64,000 nt of DNA from Cellulophaga sp. BC115SP (GTDB taxonomy: Bacteria > Bacteroidota > Bacteroidia > Cytophagales > Spirosomataceae), in the NCBI RefSeq assembly GCF_009905545.1, contig NZ_JAAALB010000012.1, positions 100,650 to 164,649 of the forward strand, read 5' to 3'. A program made the translations under genes and the position numbers. How positions within the stretch are numbered: position 1 is the first letter of the stretch; each line of letters starts with the position of its first letter. The notes beneath the pieces are model-generated. The model was not told the DNA's origin, did no database searches, and was given only the letters and a program-made list of their open reading frames with translations. Of this stretch, positions 1 to 8,112 are shown piece by piece.

Positions 1-988
1 GATCGATGATTTGTGCATCATAAGCTACGGTTTTGAAGAAATCATTTTCTACGTCAAAATGCTGTGCAATACGCTTCGTTTGAATTTCATGTTCGTAACC
101 CGAAAACAAACGAGACGCTTTTACAGGCTTACCCTGATAGTGCATATAACACAAACAGTCATACTGCAACTCTTCAAAAGTAAGCGGAATATCATTGAAT
201 GGGTTCAGGGTAATACTCCATGTTCCCGTTGAAAGTAAAATAAAAGGTTCTTGAAAATTTATCAAATAAGGAATCAAAGCTGATGAACTATCGTGTAAGC
301 CCACACCTACAGAAACAGCCTTATCCTCATTCGCTAATTTTACCACTTCGTCTGAATAGAAAAGTGTTGGTAGTTTTGTTTCAATTTTTTCGCGAGAAGT
401 CCATTCGTGATACTTCTGCACTCTGAAATCCCAGAGATTGGTATGGCAACCAATACTGGTAATATCAGAATAATATTTTTTTGTAAAGAGGCTATGTAAA
501 AATTGAGGCAAGTGAAGACAATATTTTACTTGTTCAAATATTTCAGGTTTTTCGTATTTCAAACGATAAATCTGCATACCAGAATTAAGAGAACCTAATA
601 CTGGAGACGCTGTTCTGACTGCGAATTCTTCTTCGCCACCATAAGTATCATAAAACTGCTTCTGCAACTCAGCCGAATACACTTTGAGATAATTATAGAG
701 AGGTGTCAAGATATTTCCCTCTTCATTTACATAGACAAAACTTGCGCCATAAGTTGAAAAATTAAGTGCATTTACGACGAAATTATCCAAACCTAGCACT
801 TCATTCCATGATTCTAATACCCATGATTGCAGCAAGTTTACATCCTCGCAAGCATCCCCATCCTCGTCGATAGTTTCGGGGAATTGCATACTTTTTTCCC
901 AAACAATTTGGTATTGTTCGTCAAATAAAAACAGTTTTTTATTGGTTTTGCCAATATCAAAAATTGCGCAAACTGGTATCGGATTCAT
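1..988 (-). CDS. FGGY-family carbohydrate kinase, probable L-rhamnulokinase (3' end off window)
   Basis: Reading leftward from the ATG at 986-988 there is an open frame of 329 codons that runs off the window with no stop. The N-terminus has an FGGY phosphate-binding motif (DIGKTNKK, about residues 10-17). A second nucleotide-binding motif (LLSTGTWSITLNP) lies near residue 265. The family phosphorylates a ketose; here L-rhamnulose is the likely substrate because the gene follows rhaI, rhaM and the rhamnulose-1-phosphate aldolase on the same strand. Family lengths near 480 residues imply that about a third is missing. The kinase fold is clear; the substrate is inferred from neighbours. Confidence 0.8.
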   Translation of the reverse strand, partial: MNPIPVCAIFDIGKTNKKLFLFDEQYQIVWEKSMQFPETIDEDGDACEDVNLLQSWVLESWNEVLGLDNFVVNALNFSTYGASFVYVNEEGNILTPLYNYLKVYSAELQKQFYDTYGGEEEFAVRTASPVLGSLNSGMQIYRLKYEKPEIFEQVKYCLHLPQFLHSLFTKKYYSDITSIGCHTNLWDFRVQKYHEWTSREKIETKLPTLFYSDEVVKLANEDKAVSVGVGLHDSSSALIPYLINFQEPFILLSTGTWSITLNPFNDIPLTFEELQYDCLCYMHYQGKPVKASRLFSGYEHEIQTKRIAQHFDVENDFFKTVAYDAQIID

Positions 989-1055
989 ATTTCGGTAATG
1001 AATTTTAAAACAGCCTAAGGCCTCAACAGATATGTCAGTAAATGAAGGGAAGAAT

Positions 1056-1083
1056 ATTCCCGAGCTATTAGTCACTCGGGAAT
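1056..1083 (-). other. Stem-loop between rhaI and the kinase gene
   Basis: A perfect 9-bp inverted repeat (attcccgag / ctcgggaat) with a 10-nt loop lies in the 145-bp gap between the isomerase and kinase genes. There is no T-tract on the minus strand after it, so it looks more like an intra-operon processing or stability hairpin than a terminator. Confidence 0.45.
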
Positions 1084-1133
1084 ACAAATTCTAAAGTATA
1101 TAGAAAAAGAGAAGAGGTTTCTCTTTTAAAATC

Positions 1134-2408
1134 TTACAAACCAGTAGATACAGTTTTCAGACCACGCTCAGCAATAAGATTTTCTCTTACTTTCAACTCA
1201 CGGTACAATGCTACTGGGTTCAAAGCAGCACCTGCACGCAAACGAGCCTCAGCTACGATAGCACGAACATCTGTACGGAAAGCATTTTGAAGAATTTCTT
1301 GAGCACGAACTACGTCGTTGTTCTCTTGTGCATCTTCTAAGGCTTTTCTGTCTACTGAAAGGGCTTGAGCATAAGCAATCATGATAGCCTCAACAGATTG
1401 TAATAAATCCTCCAAAGGATCTTTTACATTGTGAGAAGCATCAATCATCCAACCCAAATCTTTGGCATGATTCATACCACGAGCGTCCATACCTTCAACT
1501 AATTCATTGAAAATCAAGAATAATTGATAAGGTTTTACTGAACCAGCTGTTAAATCGTCATCGCCATATTTAGAGTCGTTAAAGTGGAAACCACCCAATT
1601 TCTCTTCCATCAACAACAACGAAACAATTTGTTCGATGTTAGCGTTTGGTAAATGGTGTCCCAAGTCAACCAATGTGTAAGCCTTATCTCCCAATTTGCG
1701 AGCGTACGATAATGATTGTCCCCAATCTCCTACTGTCATTGAGTAGAAGTTTGGTTCAAATGCTTTGTACTCAACAAAGATTTTCCAATCATCTGGTAAA
1801 GCTGCGTAAATTTCTTGCAAACTTTCCAAGGTATTTTGATAAGCCTTTCTAAAGTTTAATTGACCCGGGAAGCAAGAACCATCCGACAACCAAACAGTCA
1901 ATGAATCAGAACCCAACTCGATACCATGCTTAATCACCTCGATATTATGGTCGATAGCCTGCTTACGAATGGCTTTGTTTACATTTTGTAAAGAACCAAA
2001 CTTATAAGTATGTTCTTGATCAGCTTGATCTTGAAATGTATTTGAATTTACTGCGTCAAACTTCAAACCATGCTGAGCTGCCAAAGCACGAATCGCTTTA
2101 GGATCAGTTGGAATATCCCATGGAATATGCAACGAAATAGCCCCAGAAGCTTTGTTCAAAGTGTGTAAAAGACCAACGTCTTCGATTTTTTCTTCCAAAG
2201 TACGTGGCTCACCACCACCTGCAAATCGTCCGAAACGAGTACCACCAGTACCTAAAGCCCAAGAAGGAATAGCAATTTGGAAGTCAACAAGTTTTTGAAT
2301 GATTTCTTCGGTTCCAGCGATTTCAGAGCGAGTAAACGCCAATTTATTTTCGTGGCCTTTCAACAAAGAGTCGTTGTGTGAGGCAATTTTGTATGATTCG
2401 AGTAACAT
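1134..2408 (-). CDS. rhaI: L-rhamnose isomerase, RhaI type
   Basis: The 424-residue product matches the length and layout of the Pseudomonas stutzeri-type L-rhamnose isomerase, a metal-dependent TIM barrel distinct from E. coli RhaA. It converts L-rhamnose to L-rhamnulose in the cytoplasm. Visible barrel motifs include an HIPWDIP stretch, FVEYKAFEPNFYS (metal-ligand Glu), VDLGHHLPNAN and GGFHFNDSKYGDDDL, with the Asp and His residues expected around the two-metal centre. It sits 33 bp downstream of rhaM and 145 bp upstream of the kinase, in a rhamnose operon. Confidence is high because the whole set of neighbours agrees. Confidence 0.9.
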   Translation of the reverse strand: MLLESYKIASHNDSLLKGHENKLAFTRSEIAGTEEIIQKLVDFQIAIPSWALGTGGTRFGRFAGGGEPRTLEEKIEDVGLLHTLNKASGAISLHIPWDIPTDPKAIRALAAQHGLKFDAVNSNTFQDQADQEHTYKFGSLQNVNKAIRKQAIDHNIEVIKHGIELGSDSLTVWLSDGSCFPGQLNFRKAYQNTLESLQEIYAALPDDWKIFVEYKAFEPNFYSMTVGDWGQSLSYARKLGDKAYTLVDLGHHLPNANIEQIVSLLLMEEKLGGFHFNDSKYGDDDLTAGSVKPYQLFLIFNELVEGMDARGMNHAKDLGWMIDASHNVKDPLEDLLQSVEAIMIAYAQALSVDRKALEDAQENNDVVRAQEILQNAFRTDVRAIVAEARLRAGAALNPVALYRELKVRENLIAERGLKTVSTGL

Positions 2409-2441
2409 GAGATGTTTCTGTTAAAATTCGGATAGTTTGTC

Positions 2442-2756
2442 CTAAGGTAAATGAAATACATCAACGAGTGGTACACTTACTGGAGAGTTATCGGGATTGG
2501 CATCCATGATATCGCCCATATATTTCCACCACTTTTGCATAACTGGATGTTTAGGAAGTTCATCCATCAATGCAGGGTTTTCTATTTTTAAAACGCCAAA
2601 CAGGGCATAAGTGTCTGGATCAAGGAAAATCGAATAATCCTCAATTCCTATGCTTTTGAGCAATTCTACTAGTTCAGGCCAAATTTCGTCATGACGACGC
2701 TTGTATTCTTCTACCTGTCCTTGATGCAATTGCATTTTGAAGGCAACTCGTTTCAT
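2442..2756 (-). CDS. rhaM: L-rhamnose mutarotase
   Basis: The product is 104 residues, the same length as E. coli RhaM, with the family hallmarks RRHDEIWPEL and WWKYMGDIMDANPDNSP. His22 is at the position of the catalytic His of E. coli RhaM. The enzyme interconverts alpha and beta anomers of L-rhamnose to feed the isomerase. It lies between the aldolase/dehydrogenase and rhaI in the same minus-strand operon. The ATG at 2756 is the natural start. Confidence 0.95.
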   Translation of the reverse strand: MKRVAFKMQLHQGQVEEYKRRHDEIWPELVELLKSIGIEDYSIFLDPDTYALFGVLKIENPALMDELPKHPVMQKWWKYMGDIMDANPDNSPVSVPLVDVFHLP

Positions 2757-2772
2757 AATTTATGGAGTGATT

Positions 2773-2821
2773 GAGCAAATGAGCAAATGAATGATTTTGT
2801 TTGTAAATCGCTCATTTACTC
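2773..2821 (-). other. Imperfect stem-loop between aldolase and rhaM
   Basis: A 12-bp inverted repeat with one mismatch (gagcaaatgagc at 2773-2784, gctcatttactc at 2810-2821) occupies most of the 80-bp gap. The left arm belongs to a degenerate 8-bp tandem (gagcaaat twice). It may tune the relative expression of the two genes. Confidence 0.4.
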
Positions 2822-2836
2822 ATTCGCTAAATAAAT

Positions 2837-4981
2837 CTATCTATAGAAGCCCATTGCAACACCACCATCTACGTTCAAGGCATTTCCTGTTGATTTACCC
2901 AACAAACCACCAACAAACGCAAAACAAGCATTAGCAATATCAACTGGCAAAATGATTTCGTTCAACAACGTACGTTTGGCATAATAAGCTGGCAACTCTG
3001 CTACTGTAATACCATACGCTTTTGCACGACCTTCAGCCCAGCCACCTGCCCAAATATTTGAGTCAGAGATAACCGCATCAGGGTTAACAGTATTCACGCG
3101 GATTTTGTCAGCACCTAATTCTGCTGCCATCAATCTTGTCAAATGCGCTTGAGCCGCTTTAGCCGAACCATAACCAGGGTTGTTTGGTCCTGCAACTACC
3201 GCATTTTTAGAAACAATATTTACGATGTCACCACCAAAACCTTGCTTACGCATTACTTCGATACCAGCTTTAGAAACGATAAATTGACCTTTTACCAAAA
3301 TATCATATAATCTATCCCATTCTTCTAAGCTATGATCAGCAATAGATTTTGAAATACTGATACCTGCGTTATTGATAACAATGTCAACACCACCAAATGC
3401 CAAACAAGCATTATCAAGCGCTTGCTCAGTACTAGCTGCATCTGTTACGTTCAACAAAGTAGAAGCTACCGCATCTTTTCCGAAGATTTGAACAAACTCA
3501 GCCCTTGCACCATCCAAACGCTCTTCGTTGATGTCGTTGATAATAACACAAGCACCTTCTTCAGCAAATTTCTTAGCAATTGCTTTACCAATACCACCAG
3601 CAGAACCAGTCACTAATGCCACACGACCTGACAATGCTTTTGGTTTTGGCATTCTTTGCAATTTTGCTTCTTCCAACAACCAGTATTCAATATCAAAAGC
3701 CTCCTGACGTGGCAATGAAGTATATTCAGAAACAGCTTCAGCACCTTTCATTACATTCACAGCGTTGATGTAATATTCTGATGCCAAACGAGCTGTAGTT
3801 TTATCTTTTGCAAAAGTAAACATACCTACACCAGGGTAAAGAATTACTACTGGGTTCGGGTCGCGCATCGCTGGCGAGTTATCATGCTTACAAGTGTTAT
3901 AGTACTCTGTGTACATCGCACGGTATGCCTCAAACGCAGGAGTCAATTTAGCTTTAATGCCTGCTACATTAGATAAATCTTCGCTTGGAGCCAATTCCAA
4001 TACTAAAGGAGAAATTTTAGTACGCAAGAAGTGGTCAGGACATGATGTGCCAAGTGGAGCTAATTTCTCTAAATCGTTAGAGTTGATGAATTCCAAAACA
4101 CGTATATCATCTGTGAAATGGCCAATCATTTGGCGCTCTGATGAGCAGAAACCACGTAAAATTGGTGCAACTTTAGCCGCTTGTAATTTACGATCAGCTT
4201 CTGGCAAACTATCGATTTTAGCACCTCCAAACACTGGACGAGATTTACCGTAGTTAGATTCCAAATATTCAGCACATTTCTCAATTACTTCCAGCGTGTT
4301 GATATAACTTTCGTAAGCAGTGTCGCCCCAAGTAAACAAACCGTGAGAACCCAACATGATACCACGAAGCTTGATTCCTTTAGCAGCAGCTTCTTCCAAA
4401 CAAGCACGCAATTGCAATCCTAAGTCGAAACCTGGACGTTGCCAGCCTACCCAGCCAATTTCGCCATTAAATAATTCTTCTGTGATTTTTTGACCATCTT
4501 TCGCAGCGGCAATAGCAATCGCAGCATCTGGGTGAAGGTGATCGATATGAGCAAATGGAAGGAATCCATGAAGAGGCGTATCAATTGATGGCGCTTTTGA
4601 ATCCAAATCAAATATACAATGGTTGAACAATGCTACCATTTCATCTTCAAATTCGATTCCACGATATACATTTTCCAATGAACGAAGTCTATCTACGTAC
4701 AACGCAGCGCAACCGCTTTTTTTCAAAGTACCGATGTCACCACCCGAACCTTTAATCCACATTATGTCCGTTTCCTGACCTGTAAGCGGATCCACATCTT
4801 TGAGCTTTACAGAAGTGTTACCACCACCATAGTTAGTCAAACGAAGGTCGGCACCCAACATGTTTGAACGGTAAATGAAAAGAGCTACTTCATCGCCTGC
4901 CAACGCTGCTGCTTTGGCATCGTCCCATAAATAGCTTACATGCTTAAATTTAGTTGCATCCACTGTTGAAATCGTTGTCAT
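2837..4981 (-). CDS. Bifunctional rhamnulose-1-phosphate aldolase / short-chain alcohol (lactaldehyde) dehydrogenase
   Basis: The N-terminal half is a class II aldolase/adducin domain with GGGNTS at about 52-57, the zinc-ligand stretch HIDHLHPDA near 145 and HGLFTWG near 225. The C-terminal half (from about 450) is a short-chain dehydrogenase with TGSAGGIG, NNAG and YGSAKAA motifs. The fusion cleaves L-rhamnulose-1-phosphate to DHAP and lactaldehyde and is expected to oxidise the lactaldehyde. I prefer the ATG at 4981 (714 residues) over an in-frame ATG at 5017, because family-like sequence begins there. It is the first gene of the rhamnose operon. Confidence 0.9.
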   Translation of the reverse strand: MTTISTVDATKFKHVSYLWDDAKAAALAGDEVALFIYRSNMLGADLRLTNYGGGNTSVKLKDVDPLTGQETDIMWIKGSGGDIGTLKKSGCAALYVDRLRSLENVYRGIEFEDEMVALFNHCIFDLDSKAPSIDTPLHGFLPFAHIDHLHPDAAIAIAAAKDGQKITEELFNGEIGWVGWQRPGFDLGLQLRACLEEAAAKGIKLRGIMLGSHGLFTWGDTAYESYINTLEVIEKCAEYLESNYGKSRPVFGGAKIDSLPEADRKLQAAKVAPILRGFCSSERQMIGHFTDDIRVLEFINSNDLEKLAPLGTSCPDHFLRTKISPLVLELAPSEDLSNVAGIKAKLTPAFEAYRAMYTEYYNTCKHDNSPAMRDPNPVVILYPGVGMFTFAKDKTTARLASEYYINAVNVMKGAEAVSEYTSLPRQEAFDIEYWLLEEAKLQRMPKPKALSGRVALVTGSAGGIGKAIAKKFAEEGACVIINDINEERLDGARAEFVQIFGKDAVASTLLNVTDAASTEQALDNACLAFGGVDIVINNAGISISKSIADHSLEEWDRLYDILVKGQFIVSKAGIEVMRKQGFGGDIVNIVSKNAVVAGPNNPGYGSAKAAQAHLTRLMAAELGADKIRVNTVNPDAVISDSNIWAGGWAEGRAKAYGITVAELPAYYAKRTLLNEIILPVDIANACFAFVGGLLGKSTGNALNVDGGVAMGFYR

Positions 4982-5017
4982 TGTTTTTTGGTATTTGATA
5001 TTCAAGCGAATTTGCAT

Positions 5018-5370
5018 CGCTTTTGAATAGATTGTTTTATTTCTGTTTAAAGGGTAATTAAAGATAGATTTAAAATTTCGTTATGTGATTAATCCCAAAA
5101 ATTTCTCTATCATTTATTCTATATCGAATTGTTTTTTTCTTAGATAGCACAAACTTAACAGTTGTAATTCAGTCAACTTTCCTTTACCGTCCTGTATCAA
5201 ACAAATAAATAATCATAAGTAATTGATTTACTGAACATTATATCATAAAAATATTTTGTTTTTTTATAAAATTGTTTAATTTTTCTACCTAAAAACCACA
5301 CCTTTGGTAGAAAAACAACTTTCCTTTATGATAAAAGGAGTAATTTTGACTTGAAAAGAGACGATTCACA
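5018..5370. other. Divergent intergenic region between rhamnose operon and thioredoxin gene
   Basis: This 353-bp AT-rich stretch shows no open frame worth calling. On the minus strand a TAAGTTTG at 5157-5150 matches the Bacteroidota -7 box TAnnTTTG and could drive the rhamnose operon, although no good -33 TTTG lies at the right distance. On the plus strand TAATTTTG at 5341-5348 is 22 bp before the thioredoxin ATG. Both promoter calls rest on the -7 box only. Confidence 0.4.
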
Positions 5371-5712
5371 ATGAAAAAAAAGTCAATGGAGCTTCCTGCT
5401 TCAATCGAAGCTTATATTAATGCTAAAACACCGCTTTTGTTGGTGTTTCATGCACAATGGTGTCAGCCTTGCAAAGGACTTACTCCAATCTTAACTGATT
5501 TGAGCAAACAAATGGGTGATGGGATATTGATACAAAAAATAGATGTGGATAGAGAGAAAAATATAAGCGACTATTTTGGTGTAAAAAGTATGCCTACCCT
5601 GTTTTTATTTCAACAAGGCGAGCTTATTTGGAAACACGTGGGTATTATCACCAAAAGTTCATTGGAGCAGGTTATTAAGACCAAAACTGTCAAACCCTAT
5701 TTACTCAAATAA
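5371..5712 (+). CDS. Thioredoxin
   Basis: The 113-residue product has the thioredoxin fold signature: a WCQPCK active site at residues 30-35 (CxxC), a conserved Asp-Val-Asp after the second strand, and the cis-proline motif SMPTLFLF. There is no signal peptide, so it should be a cytoplasmic thiol-disulfide reductase. It stands alone between the rhamnose operon and the replication module and ends in a strong hairpin. Which partner it reduces cannot be told from the sequence. Confidence 0.88.
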   Translation: MKKKSMELPASIEAYINAKTPLLLVFHAQWCQPCKGLTPILTDLSKQMGDGILIQKIDVDREKNISDYFGVKSMPTLFLFQQGELIWKHVGIITKSSLEQVIKTKTVKPYLLK

Positions 5713-5754
5713 CAGAAAAGGCATTGGACTAATTAGTTCAATGCCTTTTCTGTT
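5711..5754. terminator. Bidirectional terminator between thioredoxin and rep
   Basis: An 18-bp inverted repeat (5711-5728 and 5737-5754, one G-U wobble) begins inside the thioredoxin stop codon. It contains A-rich and T-rich flanks and separates two convergent genes, so it can end transcripts from both sides. Confidence 0.75.
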
Positions 5755-5762
5755 ATTCTTTA

Positions 5763-7196
5763 CTAGTAGGTCAATCTCAAGCCTATTTCTTTTGCTTTAG
5801 GTAGATATTCATCTTTGATATATCCAAATACGGGAAATTCGGCCTCTAAAATATTCATTACGATTCCATAAAAACCAGTTCCTAGGTTAAAATAAGTCAG
5901 AAACGTATCAATAGATATTTGTCCACCACAAAACTGGAGATAACTATCATACTGCATCGATCCAAGTAAATTAGCGCTCATTCTGTCGAGAATACTTAAG
6001 TATAGCTGAGGATTTTGATTTAGTATGTTATTGGCTTCATGCCGCTTGGCATTAGTATACTCCTCTAATAGTTGATCTTTCCGATATTGTTGTTCTTTTT
6101 TACGTTGAACTTCCGCCTTTTGGGTGGCTTGTATTCTTTTGGCTTCCTCTTTCTTTTTTACCTCCCGTTGCTGTGCGTGCATTAGGTCTGGACTTTTTAC
6201 CATGATGGTCAAATAACCTCCAATATTTTTGATATTTCGTCCAGTAGCAAGTTCTTTTTTCAGATAGTTAATTGCTAGTTGTATTTGCTCGACAGATATT
6301 TCATCAAGCCACTCTTTAATGGTGTGCTGCGTAATTCCAAAATCTTTTACCTGCTCGTAAATTAAGTTTAGAGTCTCGTTTGCTTGAATTTCTATTGATT
6401 GCGTTATCAACGGCAATGGGTCTTTATTAGCCTCTTTAAAACTAGCCGATATTTGCTCTACCAATGGATCTTCAACTTCCTCTAGTTTATTTTTCTTTAC
6501 CACAAACCTTAATTTAACGACTTTTTTCCCTTGTTTGATTTCGTTAAACTCAAAATACAATTCCGAATTTTTCATTAACTCGTTTTGTGCTTGTACAACT
6601 ACTTTCATTTTAAAATCAAAATAGTTTTTGTACTTGTGCTCAATGTTAAACATTCTTTTGAGCTTATCTACTTCAAATTCAAATGTCCCGATGCGTTCTT
6701 TCTCTTTACATATTTCATAAAAACGCATTGCATACGAGCTATCTAGCCGTAAAATATTTCGAATATCTAATACCGTAAAGTTTTCTTTGAGTTGTAATAA
6801 AAACGGTTTTAGGAGATTGGGAAATTCTAATACAAAATACCCTTCTTTTTTGAAATATACATAGCCACTTATCAAGTGTGAATCTAATTCTATGCGATCG
6901 TCTTTGTAATAAACTTTCTTGTCAATCATCTTCTTCACCTCTTGTTGCAGGTGCGAATACAAACTTCCTCCTTCTACACCAGTAAATTTTTGAAAGTCTT
7001 TCACTGTGATAGTTAGTGGTACAAAACTTTCTTTGCTGATGTCCAATAACGACAGCATGTAAATAAAAAGCTTCATTTGAGTCGGAGTTAACTCAAAACG
7101 AGCTTCTATCAGAGGATTGCCCTTGACAATCCGATAAGGGTCTTTGGTCACGCTATCCAAAGCTTGCTCTCTTTTCTCTGTCTTCATATCTTCCAT
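5763..7196 (-). CDS. Plasmid replication initiator, Rep_3 (RepB/RepE-like) family
   Basis: The 477-residue protein begins with the Rep_3 initiator pattern: KGNPLIEARFELTPTQMKLFIYMLSLL near residues 24-50, then FTVLDIRNILRLDSSYAMRFYEICK and the KRMFNIEHKYKNYFDFKMKVV stretch of the second winged helix (about 150-215). The family binds iterons and opens the origin. A long charged K/E/Q coiled-coil (about 335-385) and a C-terminal extension of about 90 residues follow, making it longer than classic 250-330 residue initiators. It is transcribed away from two iteron arrays. A second in-frame ATG lies 9 bp downstream. Confidence 0.88.
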   Translation of the reverse strand: MEDMKTEKREQALDSVTKDPYRIVKGNPLIEARFELTPTQMKLFIYMLSLLDISKESFVPLTITVKDFQKFTGVEGGSLYSHLQQEVKKMIDKKVYYKDDRIELDSHLISGYVYFKKEGYFVLEFPNLLKPFLLQLKENFTVLDIRNILRLDSSYAMRFYEICKEKERIGTFEFEVDKLKRMFNIEHKYKNYFDFKMKVVVQAQNELMKNSELYFEFNEIKQGKKVVKLRFVVKKNKLEEVEDPLVEQISASFKEANKDPLPLITQSIEIQANETLNLIYEQVKDFGITQHTIKEWLDEISVEQIQLAINYLKKELATGRNIKNIGGYLTIMVKSPDLMHAQQREVKKKEEAKRIQATQKAEVQRKKEQQYRKDQLLEEYTNAKRHEANNILNQNPQLYLSILDRMSANLLGSMQYDSYLQFCGGQISIDTFLTYFNLGTGFYGIVMNILEAEFPVFGYIKDEYLPKAKEIGLRLTY

Positions 7197-7311
7197 GACA
7201 TTAGGGAAACCGAGTATTTATACTAATTGGCTTAGAATGAAATACTTAATTTTTTATTAAGACCCTTAATCAAAAAATTGTCACAGACTTCGGTTTCTTT
7301 CCTTTATTGTA

Positions 7312-7356
7312 CAAAAATAAGAGTAATTAAAAAAAAAGCATCACAAAAACTACTTT
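7312..7356 (-). promoter_or_regulatory. Candidate rep promoter overlapped by an inverted half-iteron
   Basis: On the minus strand TATTTTTG (7319-7312) fits the TAnnTTTG -7 box, with a TTTG at 7347-7344 upstream at a long 24-nt spacing. An inverted half-iteron (aaaactacttt, 7346-7356) overlaps the -33 position. It pairs with gtagtttt at 7369-7376 to make an inverted repeat of 8-bp arms. Rep_3 initiators such as RepE and pi repress their own genes through inverted half-iterons, so autorepression is likely here. Confidence 0.45.
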
Positions 7357-7368
7357 AAATTTATACAG

Positions 7369-7493
7369 GTAGTTTTAAGCACCATAAAAGTAGTTTTAAT
7401 GCACCATAAAAGTAGTTTTAAGCACCATAAAAGTAGTTTTAATGCACCATAAAAGTAGTTTTAAGCACCATAAAAGTAGTTTTAATGGTGCTT
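7369..7493. repeat. Iteron array 1: five tandem 21-bp units plus one decayed unit
   Basis: Five copies of a 21-bp unit starting gcaccataaaagtag and ending ttttaa begin at 7379, 7401, 7422, 7444 and 7465. They are spaced 22, 21, 22 and 21 bp, about two helical turns. A half unit (7369-7378) sits exactly one period upstream. The last unit is closed by an inverted tggtgctt (7486-7493), which can pair with aagcacca (7463-7470). The array lies just upstream of rep and should bind the initiator. Confidence 0.9.
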
Positions 7494-7672
7494 AAAAAAC
7501 TGAAAATCAAATAGTTACAAACCCCTAAAAGATTTAAAAGAATAAAAGATTTAAAAGACAACAAAGGAAATTGTTGATTTTTTATTAATTTTTTTCTTAA
7601 AAATTCAAGTTTAAAAATCTTCTAAAATTAGTCATGGATAAAATTCGTACGAGAAAGAATTGAAAGTGGAGA
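7494..7672. other. AT-rich spacer between iteron arrays, candidate DNA-unwinding element
   Basis: This 179-bp segment is almost entirely A and T. It contains a direct repeat of taaaagatttaaaaga (near 7526-7558) followed by long T and A runs. Its position between two iteron arrays suits a duplex-unwinding element. A ttatccatg on the minus strand (near 7633-7641) resembles a DnaA box but has two mismatches to TTATCCACA, so a DnaA site is not claimed. Confidence 0.5.
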
Positions 7673-8002
7673 CACCATAAAAGTAGTTTTTAGTGAAAGT
7701 AGTTAAAACAGCACCTGCACCATAAAAGTAGTTTTTATAAAACGATAAAAATTGACCAAACACCATAAAAGTAGTTTTTTTAAAGCTGTAAAAAATCCTC
7801 ATGGCACCATAAAAGTAGTTTTTGAGTAACTCGATAGAAGAATATAGACACCATAAAAGTCTTTTTTGAATTTATGATTAGACCTTGTAATGCACCATAA
7901 AAGTAGTTTTTTGAAATTCCATCAAAATTATAAATGACACCATAAAAGTCGTTTTTATTGTTGGCTTATCTTTTACAAATTGACACCATAAAAGTCGTTT
8001 TT
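7673..8002. repeat. Iteron array 2: eight units at a 44-bp period
   Basis: Eight copies of a 19-bp core (caccataaaagtagttttt) start at 7673, 7718, 7761, 7805, 7849, 7893, 7938 and 7984. Spacings are 43-46 bp, twice the period of array 1. The core is conserved while the intervening bases are not. Units 5, 7 and 8 carry variants (agtcttttt or agtcgttttt). The array lies between the AT-rich spacer and parA. It may serve as a second initiator-binding region or a copy-control (handcuffing) locus. Confidence 0.88.
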
Positions 8003-8042
8003 ACTTTCAATAAAATATGTTGCTTAAAGAAAGAATTATTAT

Positions 8043-8083
8043 AAGGTAGTTGTATCAAAACTGATACCTTTTTGGTATATTTG
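8043..8083 (+). promoter_or_regulatory. parA promoter with overlapping palindromic operator
   Basis: TATATTTG at 8076-8083 matches the TAnnTTTG -7 box 30 bp before the parA ATG, and a TTG at 8050-8052 may be the -33 element. An inverted repeat (gtatc at 8052-8056, gatac at 8063-8067, with outer aaggta/tacctt) overlaps it. ParA carries an N-terminal DNA-binding domain, so self-repression here is plausible. Confidence 0.5.
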
Positions 8084-8112
8084 TATGAAATGTAATACAA
8101 ACGATTTTACCT

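Noticed and set aside
3909..4253. Open frame of 114 codons opposite the aldolase gene
   Set aside because: It lies entirely antisense to a well-supported gene, with no family features; a coding shadow. The same holds for other antisense frames inside araA, araB, GH51 and the barrel gene.
7633..7641. DnaA box in the origin
   Set aside because: Two mismatches to TTATCCACA at the diagnostic end; not strong enough to claim.
7369..8002. Repeat array as a CRISPR locus
   Set aside because: The 19-21-bp units have gaps of 0-27 bp, no cas genes are present, and the array lies directly upstream of a Rep_3 initiator gene. Iterons explain it fully.
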